Origin: Diplonema papillatum
Taxonomy: Eukaryota; Euglenozoa; Diplonemea; Diplonemida; Diplonemidae
Assembly: GCA_030068145.1 (NCBI GenBank)
Contig: JAPJBO010000010.1
Coordinates: 1-64,000 of the forward strand
DNA length: 64,000 nt
Direction of reading: 5' to 3'
Part shown: positions 22,198 through 32,493 of the stretch, in pieces
Layout: every line of letters begins with the position of its first letter
How positions within the stretch are numbered: the stretch's first letter is position 1
Position numbers and translations under genes: made by a program
The notes under the pieces: generated by a model
Seen by the model: only the letters and a program-made list of their open reading frames with translations
Database searches by the model: none
Told to the model about the DNA's origin: nothing

Positions 22198-24646
22198 CTA
22201 TACCTCATGCTTTCTCCAGCGTTTCTGCTTAAGGAACTGGTGCTTCCGCAGAGCACTTGCAGGAGGACGAAGCTCGGGCTCGAATGCCATGCAGTTTTTG
22301 CAAAAGTCTTTGAGCTCTGATGACAATTCAGCCCAGATCGATCGCAGCTTGTCGTTTGCATCGATAGTTTTTTGCACGGCTTCCCAGGAAAGATGCTCTT
22401 TAATGCGACTCTCATCAATAGATGCACAGCTGTCAAGCAGTCGTGGGTCAAACTCCTTGGAAACCAAAGATGAGCTTGTTGACGATGCTGAGAACAGATG
22501 TTCAGCGCTAAGCGAATGCAGACCCAATCCGCATTCAAGCACACTGACACCAAGGCTCCATATGTCCAAAGGCTGTCCACACTCCTTCCTGTTTCGTACA
22601 CGCTCTGGTGCCATGTACAGGCGAGTTCCGCCACCGACACCCAGATTGGCAAATCCTGCAAGTCCGAAATCAGCAATTTTTACTTGTGCCCACGTGTCGA
22701 TGAGTATGTTTCCCGGCTTAATGTCTTGGTGGACCATCTTCAACGGCACATCATCTCTGTGTTTGTGTTGTGTCTCGCATTCAGGCAGGGAGATAGGAGT
22801 CTGCAATGCTTTCTACCTACGGAGAAGTCAAGTCTGGGTACCGCACTACCGAGAGCTGCGAATGTATGTTGTCGAATGTTAAGTCAACGAGTAGACAAGT
22901 AAGTACATACAGCTGAATGCTATGCAAGAAGTCAAGACCTGACAACACGGCATCCGCGACATAGCTCAGAATGCACTCTGGCATGGGCACGAGCGCATTT
23001 GGTTCCGTGTTCGGTCTGTTTTTGCGATCGGTATTGGTGTTTCCACGACGAGGTTCTGGAATAAGTGGAAATGAAAGGTTCATCTACTTAGGCTTCACAG
23101 ATAAGAACTTACCCTTAAAGTCATACGTTGATGGGCCTCTCTCTGCCATGCGCTCCATCGGATTTACGTTGCTGCTCTCGTCAGTTATCGTTTTCACCAT
23201 GTCCTTGATTTGCTCATTCGGGAACTTTGCCATTGCCAGCATAAGGTCATCGAGCGAGCCAAAGTGCATGAAGTCCATGAGGAGGTGAAACTTACCATCC
23301 TTTTCGAAAGGGACAATCGGTGTGACAACATGATTGGATCCATGACGATTCGCTGTTCTTGAAGTTTTGACGTAAGTTGTGTAGGCGACCCACGTTTTAA
23401 GCTCTGAGTCGGCAGCAAGCACATTTTTTTCATACGCTTCACGACATCCGTTTTTGTCGAGTGCCATTATCTTCAAGGCATGAATTTCTCCCGGCTTCGG
23501 AAAATCATTGCGGCCACTTGACTTCGCTTCTTCGGCTTCCGTCTTCAGAAAACACTTGAAGACAGAGCCATACGCCCCAGATCCTATTTGTCCAAAGTCA
23601 TAGTCGATGATGAGGTCTTCTATGCCTTTCACAGTATCAAAATCAAATCGGCGACGTCCCCTTCGCGAAGCCCCGCTTAGCTGTGCAACTTCATTCACCA
23701 CTTGCTGCGTATCTCGAGCTTTGTGTTGCGACCATAGGATGCCATTAATTGTAGCCAGCTGACGGCTGTAAAGCCGCTGTGGCTCAAGCCGCTGTGGCTC
23801 GCGGAAGTGCTGATCATTGTCTGTGTCACTTGTTGCAGTTACATGAAGCTTGGCTAATGTAGCTCCTGTAGCAGTGTCTTCCACCTTCTTTTCAACCCTC
23901 CGGTCTTCTACATCAATTGCCGAGTTTGGAACAGCCACCTTCGGTAAACCGCTGTTGATGTCGCCCAGAGGAGGAATCTTCATCATGGGTTTGAGCTTTT
24001 TGTGTTTATGGGCTCCCTTCTTGTTTCGCGTCCGAGGAACGGAGCTGCCACCACGCTCGCGCTCAATGCTTTGACGTAATTGCTGATCTGCAAGCTGCCA
24101 TGCCTGCCGCCCAGCAAGTGGCTTCGGGGAATCGTCAGGTCCGTCAACTGCTGGGACAGTCTGGTGTACAATCTGTGGTCGCGGGTCAGGCTTTTCACGG
24201 TCTTCTGCTGTTATTGTCTTCCCGCAGCCAAAGCACTCTGTTCGCTTTTTCTTGTAGAAATTGACTGTGGCGCAGCTGGAGCAAACCCAATCAGTCCCTT
24301 GAGATACACCAGTGAAACTGCCTGCGTGTTTCAAAACGTGGTGCGGGATAATGTCTGCACCGGGTAGAGCAACGACCGCATCGTCGGGAACAGCAATCAA
24401 TGCTGGTCCCTGTCCCTTCTCCAATACCGGCTTGGCATCAGAGTTGTCTTTAGATTCTTCATCCAAAGCCTTCACCACAGACACGCCGGTATGCCGTGTG
24501 TAGACAAGGGCCCCGTCTCTTTGCCGATGGAGATACGATAAACCTTTGATTGTTTGGATTTGGACTTCCCATTTCTTTTCATCACTTGAGAAAGATCCAT
24601 TCCTGGCGCGTCCTGCAGTCCCCTCTGTTGATGGCTCTGACAGCAT
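22198..24646 (-). CDS. Protein kinase with RanBP2-type zinc finger, about 745 aa
   Basis: Three exons inferred: 24646-23113, 23055-22911 and 22756-22198, with introns GTAAGT..CAG (57 bp) and GTATGT..CAG (154 bp); phases agree. A RanBP2-type zinc finger (W-x-C-x2-C-x10-C-x2-C, DWVCSSC...CFGCGK) lies near residues 118-142. A Ser/Thr-type kinase domain covers about 345-745: glycine loop GSGAYGS, IHALKIM (VAIK equivalent), catalytic loop VHQDIKPGNIL, ADFG, MAPE, and DIWSLGV. The HRD arginine is Gln (HQD), so activation-loop phosphorylation may not control it in the usual way. Lys, Asp and Asn needed for catalysis are present. Overall it resembles STE/MAP2K-like kinases but I cannot name an orthologue. 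The frame is open upstream of 24646 without an ATG, so an upstream exon is possible. Confidence 0.85.
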
Positions 24647-24899
24647 GCACCAAGCAGTTTCTTCCTCTCCTCGCCAGTGAGAGGAAGGCTGCTCAGTCGT
24701 CACGATTATTTACCTGTGTCCTGCTTTTTCCTTTCAAATGATAATCAGCGCGGTGGACACCACAAGAAAAAGGGCGGGGGGAAAAAAGAGGAAACTAAAA
24801 GCTACACTTTCTGTGGGAGGTGGGGGTTCCTGTTGAACAGTATTTTTGGCGCGTATGCTGGTCTTTGCGTGTTTGCCTACCTTCATGTAAAGGTCGAAC

Positions 24900-25480
24900 A
24901 CTTCTGCGGGCTAACTGTGGAAAGAATACACTGACTATCTAGGTCACATTGCCCAAGGGCAAGATGCACGCTTTTTGCCGTCAAACGTTCAAAACTCGCA
25001 AAGTCTCGTTTGGGGTGCAGGACCGTACGCCATGCCTTTCAGCGGCATTTGTGCATGTTGATAGGCATATCGGTGTTGATCCTATTCCCACATACTCCGC
25101 TAGTACAGCCGGGAAAAGGAGACACGGTGTCGGTCGTGCTTTGCGCTGATGCTGGTGGTGACCTCTTGCCTCCCCCGTACTTCGTGTGGAGCATTGCGTT
25201 CCGTAAAGTGCTACTGCCACCATGAAGGCAAGCGAGCACCCTCGCGTGCGGGTTTCCTGCTCGTAAGGCACCACGCCCAGCGGTGGAGGACGATGCGTTG
25301 TGTTTCCTGGACGGCAGATACATTGCAGGATTTTCCATTAAAAGAAAGAGCTCAAAAGACAGAAAGCAGCAATACTGTGAAGCCAAAGTATCCAGTCATC
25401 TGCGGTGTCTGAGACTTCTCGCATGGAGATGCTCGTTCGCATGCTTGAAGATCGTTTGGAGGCTAGTTGCAGAGGCCCAC
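24900..25480 (+). pseudogene. pogo/Tigger-like DDE transposase remnant
   Basis: The plus-strand frame at about 25010-25225 contains GKGDTVSVVLCADAGGDLLP, which resembles the segment after the first catalytic Asp in DDE_1 (pogo/Tigger/CENP-B) transposases, where a strand VTVLLCANADG precedes LPP. Continuing homologous-looking sequence (ALCFLDGRYIAGFSIKRKSS) is in another frame, so the gene is broken. No terminal repeats found. Only this motif supports the call. The surrounding 24650-24900 and 25480-25673 stretches show nothing else. Confidence 0.4.
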
Positions 25481-25673
25481 TTCGGTGAACCAGGGGGGAA
25501 ACAAATACAGTGGGCACGCGCACGAAAAGCAGGCTGAGCGAACTGCAGAGTCTTGACAGCCACTTTCGCAGCAATGTACCGCGAATAGGTGCCTTGAATT
25601 CAGTCCGCTGATCACTTTCGTGACTAGCGATGCTAAGACGAAGCCTTCCTGGATACCGGTGTCATGGCAGCGG

Positions 25674-26477
25674 TCATTCAACCACTTCCAAACTGCTAAC
25701 CGCCGGTTCCGGGGGATCCTCATTCATCTTGTCGGAGTCGGGATCATCGTAACAAATCGACCCACTCATCGCCAAATTGTCAAGCATTTTTTGAAAAGCC
25801 TTTTTTTTAATTCGAAGGCTAACAACATTCGGCTGGTCAGGCACTGCTGACACTTTGAATGGCACGGAGGTTCCATCCTGAAACTTTATCCCTGGGAAAT
25901 AGGTTGGTCTCGGATGGATTCCTCTGATAAGCGGCGTAGATGGGTACCTGATAAGTGAACGAAGGTACGCAGAGTCAACGATGAGATCAACTTCGTCCGA
26001 GTTCTGATCAGCCAGAACCGTGACAAGCCTTGCGTTTCGACGCCGCCGCTTTGCAGGAAAACTCTCCCTCTCCATTTCGCTGCCTGAAGGTGAGGCTATT
26101 CTGTCAATTACCTCGTCGAGATCAATTCTGCGTTTTCGTCCTGTGGCTTGCTCAGGAATTATCAAGGCATTTGCCTCTGCGGGTCCTTCATGCTCGACTG
26201 CTTTCCGTCGCTTAGCGAGGTGTGTGGACTGGGGATCGAAAACAATGCCACTGAGCAGTTCGCAAACGTCTTCTACGTTGTTCCTCCGCTTCATCAAGGT
26301 ATCCCTCACACCCTCCTTAAGATTAGTGTCACTGGCAACAAATACACCTGTTGATTTGTGTTCTTAGCAGTTAACATCAGCTGAGTACAGCCCACAGTCG
26401 ATTTGAATCAATACTGCGAGTCTGGTCCTGAGTTCGTCTCGATCCGCGACCGGCAGGTATGGTAATGAACCATGCAT
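25674..26477 (-). CDS. Putative nuclear protein of unknown family, about 251 aa
   Basis: The main exon (26347-25674) is an open frame ending in TAA/TAG context after SSLEVVE. Its first ATG upstream is separated by an in-frame TAA, and I infer a 48-bp intron (26395-26348, GTGGGC..CAACAG) that restores the frame and gives a start at 26477 (MHGSLPYLPVADRDEL). The middle of the protein holds basic clusters AKRRK, GRKRR and AKRRRRN, likely nuclear localisation signals; the C-terminal half is predicted globular (RSLIRYPSTPLIRGIHPRP), and the end is acidic. No known domain is recognised. It starts only 55 bp from the stop of the PPR-like gene upstream. Confidence 0.6.
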
Positions 26478-26532
26478 ACAATTTGAATAGAAGAGAAGGG
26501 ACCAGGTAGCAGCTCCAAAAAATTGATACAGG

Positions 26533-27744
26533 TTAGCCGGTCCGCTGCAAACGCCAAGACATCTCTGTTCCGAAATGAGGATGCGAGCGGCGTATCTGTG
26601 CGGCCATTCTGTCGTCGACAGGAACGCGCAGCTTGTCCTTGAGAAGCAAAAGGTCAGCCGCTTTGTCTAACCGAGACACATCGGCATACACAGCAAACAT
26701 GGCTGTCCAGACAGAGTTACTTGCTTGTCTGCAACTCTTGTGAAAGAGACGTTCTGCCAACAACACCAGATCATCTGAGTTCTCGTTTAGACGCACTTTG
26801 TTCGCAATGGCAGAGGACAGCATCCTAAAAAAAACATCGAAAGTCGACGTGTTTACAAGGCCTGCTGCCTCCAGCTTTAAAAACCAATCAACGGCATCAG
26901 TGTGGTCAGCTTGTTGGCAGAGCTGAGCGAGTAGGTTATTCCTGTGCGCCGAGTTCGTGACAGACTTGAATTGTCGCAAAAAGGTAACCGCTGATGCATA
27001 GTCTCGAAGTCGACCGCATCCACTAAGCAGGTTGGCCAGGGTATAAGCATCAACACGTACACGCATTTCTTCCATCTCAGACAGTATGATCTTCATTTGT
27101 TGAACAGAATCACAAAATTGGATGCGCGCGTTGAAGAGGACGGCCTCATCTGACATTCGAACATGTCCATTACGTCTTTGACGCTGCTGCTGTTGCATCC
27201 ACTCGTTCATCAAACTGCGTGCGGCATCTACTTGGTCGCACTTCATCAGCGCACGAACCATAGTGTTTTGCAAGGATGCTGGCACTACATCTTCTGCATG
27301 GCGCAACCTGCTGATAACCTCTTTGTAGATGTCAATACATCGGGCAAAGTCTCCCGTGCTTGCTCTCGCTTTTATCAACGTGCATGCCACTTCAGGTTGT
27401 AGTATGTCAAAGGTGGCTACCAGCGATTCAAGTTTCTTCGTACGTCCGTGGCCTGCCAGTATTGAGCACATGGCAGCATCGCAAGATCGGCCGGCGATTT
27501 TCTCTCGTTTTAGTTCCCCGTACTCTTCCAGTGCATCGCGCCACAAATGCTTTCGGTCTGCTGCTGTGTCGACTATTGGCTTGTACTTGCGCTTCAACTG
27601 AATCGCAGCGCCAGCATCACTTTGAGGCAGACTGAAAGCCAATGAGGGACCAGAATCAATCTTCGGACGTTCTAGTACTGGGGTGCACCACCATGTGCAC
27701 ACAGGAGTTGTAATGGGCGCCCGACATTTCCACGCTATTTGCAT
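26533..27744 (-). CDS. Pentatricopeptide-repeat-like protein, about 403 aa
   Basis: An open frame from ATG at 27744 to TAA at 26533. Helical repeats of roughly 35 residues recur through the protein, with PPR-like signatures such as NTMVRALMKCDQVDAARSL, ANLLSGCGRLRDYASAV and TAMFAVYADVSRLDKAADLL. PPR proteins bind organellar RNA and guide its processing, editing or translation; a mitochondrial or plastid location is expected but the N-terminus only weakly resembles a transit peptide. The frame is open upstream to a GTG codon, and a strong TCTCTGCCTCCAG sits directly before the ATG, so either a 5' UTR intron or a trans-splice acceptor is possible. Repeats are degenerate, so TPR-like helical repeats remain an alternative. 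Confidence 0.75.
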   Translation of the reverse strand: MQIAWKCRAPITTPVCTWWCTPVLERPKIDSGPSLAFSLPQSDAGAAIQLKRKYKPIVDTAADRKHLWRDALEEYGELKREKIAGRSCDAAMCSILAGHGRTKKLESLVATFDILQPEVACTLIKARASTGDFARCIDIYKEVISRLRHAEDVVPASLQNTMVRALMKCDQVDAARSLMNEWMQQQQRQRRNGHVRMSDEAVLFNARIQFCDSVQQMKIILSEMEEMRVRVDAYTLANLLSGCGRLRDYASAVTFLRQFKSVTNSAHRNNLLAQLCQQADHTDAVDWFLKLEAAGLVNTSTFDVFFRMLSSAIANKVRLNENSDDLVLLAERLFHKSCRQASNSVWTAMFAVYADVSRLDKAADLLLLKDKLRVPVDDRMAAQIRRSHPHFGTEMSWRLQRTG

Positions 27745-27957
27745 CCTGGAGGCAGAGATTTGGACAGGGCTGATGGCTAACAGTCTCGCAAACAGTATAA
27801 AGTAGTGCACAGGAACAGATGAAGAATGAAAAGGGTCACATTGTTGTGATCGTGACTAAGCTTGTGAAGTCGGAGACATCTCAACAGCAACAGCGCTACT
27901 GGGCTAGTTCACGGGAGCAGAAGCAATACGATGCATCACACAAGCAGTATCTGTCAC

Positions 27958-29871
27958 CTACTCAAGCTCATCGAGCCCATCCTCGTCCCCACTGCTTCCT
28001 TCCCCGCTTGCTTCGTGCATCGCCACGTCTCCGCCAACAGAAAGCGACTCAAAATCATCAACTGCGGGGACTGTGGCCAGCAGACTATTGAGCGCATCAA
28101 TTCTGTGAAGATGTGTATTCGAAGTCAGAGACATTCGCTGGGCGAGACAACCATACCGCTAGAAGCAAACTGAAAAGACCGAAGCTATGACTACGAGGCC
28201 GGAAGCTAGGCTAGGGAACTGAATCCAAGATAGACATACCCTTCACCGCGTTTTTCCCACAGCTTCCAGGTACGGTCAAAGCCACAGCTCACAATGCTCG
28301 AGTCGGTCGGAGAAATATCGAGACCCATCACTTTGTTGTCGTGCCCTCGCAACGTCTTTACTAGCTGTTGGGTTCAGTAATACGTTATTGTAGTCCTCGC
28401 AAACTGTGTGTGCACTGCTGTGGGCACATGAATGCAAGACTTTCATCACTGGACCTTTTTAGCTGCCAACCGATCGTACAAGGTCGGTAGTCAAACGATA
28501 TAGCTGTTTGTGTCATTCCTCCGAACTGCTGACGAAAAGCCATACCTCAAATGTGTCGGCAGACCACAAAGAAATCGTGTTGTCGAAAGACGCTGACGCA
28601 AAGAATTTTCCTTCATTTGGCTCGAATGCGATGGCAGATACAAGATGAGAGTGTGCAGTAATGGTGGTCAACAGGCCCTGACGTCGCAAATCCCATGCTT
28701 TAATCAAGTTGTCGTGCCCTCCGGTACATAACTGCCAGCCACATGGCGAGAATGCCACAGCTGTAACTTGTTTCATGTGTCCCTCCAGTAAGAAGACCGA
28801 CTTTCCAGATCGCAAGTCCCATACTCTAACAATTCCACTCAGATCCGATACGGCGGCCAAGGAGCCATCGCATTGGATATCAATTCCAGATGTCGGCTCC
28901 GAGTGCCCTTCTTGTTCGAGCAAACAGTATGCGGACCTGCCTGTAGTGACGTCCCACAGCCGCCACGTTCCGTCGTGAGATGTCGTAGCTAGAAAGTCGC
29001 CGGTTGGATGGTACGCAATTTTGTTGACTCGGTCGGTGTGTCCACCGAATGTAGCCAGCGCCTCGCCCTTGTCCAGGCTCCACAGTTTTATTGATTTGTC
29101 ACTGCCACACGAAGCAAAATTTACCACCGTCGATGAGTGCTGGGTGGTTGCACCAGGTCGCCACGCTATGCCAGTAACTCGGTTCGCGTGCCCACCGAAC
29201 ACTGCACAGTGATCTGCAGCGGGAGTGCATTCCGGAATCGTAAAGAGACGCACAAATTGATCCCAACTTGCGATCAGGGCATACTTGCCGTTTGGACTAA
29301 CTTTAATATTTGAAAGCGGCCTATCACCACCTTCTTGTGAGGCTGAACCGACGAACCGCTTGATGTCCGCAATGCTTTCAACATGTTGGACATCTTGCTC
29401 ACTGTCGCTCAGCTCCTTCGCTCTTTCCCACTCTAGCTTTTGCCTCTGAACCCTCGTTTTAGCCCTGGAGAGCGAAAAGGTAGCAATGTCTATTCTGGCC
29501 TGCTTCAAGGCCTCGGAGCCTTCTGTGAAGAAGCGCTTCTTCACAGTCTTCACTTCTGCTTTAGACGCAACCAACGTCACAGTCTGCACCTCTTGACCAG
29601 CGGCTGATGCATCGGCAATAACCTTGCGCAGCCTTAGGCGCCGTTCGTAGGGACCCTCTCCGAACAAAGTAATGGGCTCACCAAGTTCGCGCAGCTTCTT
29701 TCGAACGTCAGGGTCTAAAACCGGCACCGCATGTTCCACACTTCGTAGCGTTTCTCTGTGCTGGATTTCTCTCCAGGCCGCATCTCTGTTTCGGGCAGCA
29801 GCTTGAGCTTCCTCCCCGAGCTCTTCAAGCTCAGGTTCTTCGGGACGAGGATCATGTGTATTCTCATTCAT
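27958..29871 (-). CDS. PRP4: U4/U6 snRNP protein Prp4 (WD40 splicing factor), about 531 aa
   Basis: Three exons inferred: 29871-28546, 28364-28240 and 28102-27958 (introns GTATGG..CAG, 181 bp; GTATGT..CAG, 137 bp; phases agree). The N-terminal part has the SFM/PRP4 motif ([19 protein letters not shown]...[11 protein letters not shown], residues about 50-85) that contacts Prp3/U4-U6 RNA, followed by a helical linker. Seven WD40 blades follow from about residue 195, with GH...WD/LW pairs ([50 protein letters not shown]...RTWKLWE). The last exon adds an acidic C-terminal tail of about 45 residues ([13 protein letters not shown]). In other eukaryotes Prp4 is a core part of the U4/U6.U5 tri-snRNP in the nucleus. 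Confidence 0.93.
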
Positions 29872-31691
29872 CCCAACCTTCAAAGCTGTTAATGCATGGA
29901 TGTCGAACAAAAAGAACTACAGGGGGGTATCGAGGGAGCTTCGGGAAAGTTCGGAGAATTCTTTTTGTGGCGGCCACTTTCCCAGCAGCCGGCGAATGCG
30001 GGGAAGGGGCTACAGTATTATGGCCCCACCTCACGCAGAGCTGTGTGTGGCTGCCCCGAAGAAGGAATACGATGAGAACGAATGGCGGGCAGTCTGAGAC
30101 TGAAAACTACGGTTTGACAGGTAGAGGAACCGTTCCGCCAGAGGCAGTTGCAGTCGAAGCAACCCGAGCGAGAAGTAAGGTTGATAACCGAAATGAGAGT
30201 CAAGATGGCAGCAGGGTTGCAGGAGGAAGAACTGATGCTTGGCGGAGGATTCTTCGTGGCTACGGCGGCTGGGGCAGAACAGAGATTACGCTAGACAGAG
30301 AGTCCTTGTGTGGGGTTGTCACGGCCCAGGCCTCCACCCGCCTGCATACGGTCGTCAACTGAGCTTTTCCGGGCGAGTTGGAATGCGGGTACCATCTCTC
30401 CGGAGAGTTTCCGGGTTTTCCCGTACTCTACAACTCCCCACATAAGTGGGCGTAGACTCCGAAGTGTGACGCAGGGTTTCAGAATTCACCTCATCACCCT
30501 CCCGGTTCGACCTACACTAGGGGTTTCGAAGTCAGGAGGAACTCCGTATTTAATACTATAACAGTCTATTACTATAAGCTCTTGAGTTCTTTTGAGTACA
30601 ATAAATACATGGATTAGCATGCACTTGTTAAGCAGCGGCTGCCAAAACTTGCCGTGACACCTATTTGATGCAAGGTATAGGAGAAGGTTGGGGGGGCCTT
30701 TTTGGGGGGGAAGAGAAGGAAGATCTCGGGTTCTAAAAAGTAATTGGGAAATTGATACTTTTTGGTAGCTCGCTGGGTCAGGCGCGCCAGGTACGCGCTG
30801 GGCACGCGCTGGGCAAGTTCCTGTCTGAGCTCGGACTGTGAAGTCCTCTTGGACTTCCGTAGCAAGTTCTTTCGTGTACCCGCGTACACCGAACCAGTTT
30901 GCGAACGAGAAACAATTTTGCTGCAACTGGCCACCGATGGCCCAGTCAGACGCTGTCATCTGACACCATCACTGCTACAGACACTGAAAGTCAGTGTGTG
31001 ACTTGACGCTAGGTTGGTCGTAAGTTGCCGGGACTAAGCACAGTAACCTGAGGAAGTCATGATTTCGGATTAAGCGGCAAGGCTTCTGCCTTGTGGGCTG
31101 AGTGTTCGAGACTGGGCAAAGAACTGAATTGTGTGAGCCAGCCCACCAAACGAACATCTCACCAAGTGTAGATCCGCCCCCGTCCACACCCCTGTTCACC
31201 CATCCACTTACCTGCACATCCACCTGCACCTGTACACCAGCTCACCTACCCGCCCATCCTCCCATCTGTTCAGCCATTCACCGATCTGCCCACTCCCCCA
31301 TCCCAACCCAACCTGGCTGTCCACCTGCCACCCTTGGAGTTTCGGGAAGTTCCGGGGAACTCACCACGAGCCGAGCATCAACTTCTGATGAAGAAGCAAG
31401 CGAGCTAGTCCAAGTACAAACACGTGCATTTGCGTGAGTCTGATTCGACAGAGATACAGAGTAAAGCAGAGAAACCACGAGGCTGTGTCAAGTCTTGACA
31501 ATCGACAGGTTGCCAACAAAGAAAAAGAGCTAGAGTTTTCGACAAGGAGGTGAGAATCGACAGGTTAGTCTCGTAGTCGTCTCGCATGGTGAGCGATCGA
31601 GTACTGAGTAAGATGAACACAGTGACAGGAAGCTCTACACGCAAAGCGAGGAGCTGATCGATGCACAAGAACCCAGCTGATAGCCAGCACC
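29872..31691. other. Intergenic; solo LINE-C-like terminus and low-complexity DNA
   Basis: About 30575-30625 holds a degenerate version of the LINE-C terminus (CATGGATTAGCATGCACT and TTGAGTTCTTTTGAGTACA), with no attached coding region that I recognise. 31165-31330 is a CCCACC/CACCTG-rich low-complexity tract. Frames at 29856-30445 and 30486-30959 show no domain. Confidence 0.5.
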
Positions 31692-32273
31692 TCACCGATA
31701 AACGTGTGTAACAAGCCAGTCATCGCCTTTTTCTGCTCGTGTCAAAGTGATGTTAAAGGGTTCAATCAGGCCTTCAATGACAGATGCTATGCAAGGAGTG
31801 CAATTTTCTAAGTGTAGTTTTCTTTCATTGATGTCAAGGCGCACATGACGACCTTCCGTATGGCACAGCATCCAATCCGTCGTCTCGCGTACAGGAGTGT
31901 TTCCACCATATCCTACGCATCGCATCGGTTTCTTAAAATCCAAATTGATCTTCCACAGTGTATTGTAGTGGAAATAGCCAGTGTTCATCTGCTGGCTTCG
32001 GAAGACGTTGTCACCTGTGAGCAGCTCGCCCGGCCCAACCCGCTCCAAATTGTGGCGATTCTTCTTCACAATAACCATCACCAGGTATCCCTTGATCGTT
32101 TTCGCGAACTTCTTCCACTTTTCAGTGGCCTTGCTAGTTTCCGCCTCTTCGTCGGACATCGTTTTGCTTATTTTTTCCTGTGTTTTATTCTCGGGAAGCG
32201 TTTGATGCACATCAACTAAGCAAGCGCATTTACGGTTTTGCGAAGACAAGCGGGCGATGGAAGCGATGGACAT
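31692..32273 (-). CDS. Unknown soluble protein, 155-193 aa
   Basis: A single open frame ends in TGA at 31692. The longest form starts at ATG 32273 (193 aa); a second in-frame ATG at 32159 gives 155 aa beginning MSDEEAETSKATEKWKKF, which looks like a natural start. The protein after that is compact and mixed alpha/beta in composition (KGYLVMVIVKKNRHNLERVG; WKINLDFKKPMRCVGYGG; DDWLVTHVYR). It has no signal peptide, no membrane segment and no domain I recognise. It lies 220 bp from the stop of the PTB-like gene on the same strand. Confidence 0.6.
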   Translation of the reverse strand: MSIASIARLSSQNRKCACLVDVHQTLPENKTQEKISKTMSDEEAETSKATEKWKKFAKTIKGYLVMVIVKKNRHNLERVGPGELLTGDNVFRSQQMNTGYFHYNTLWKINLDFKKPMRCVGYGGNTPVRETTDWMLCHTEGRHVRLDINERKLHLENCTPCIASVIEGLIEPFNITLTRAEKGDDWLVTHVYR

Positions 32274-32493
32274 TCGTCACCTACTTCGTCTGCAACTGAC
32301 TACGCCAAGCTAAAAATATAGAGAAGAAGAACAAGTGTAGAGTAAATGACAAGAAACTGAGCAAGCTGACCCGCGGTTACTACCTATCGAGATCAAAAGC
32401 ACTGCAAGCGGAAGTGTGAGTCACGGACATATCGTCCTCGCGAGACGTCTGAAGACAAAAGAACTTGAGCATGTGTAGTATTCAAGGCTGCCA

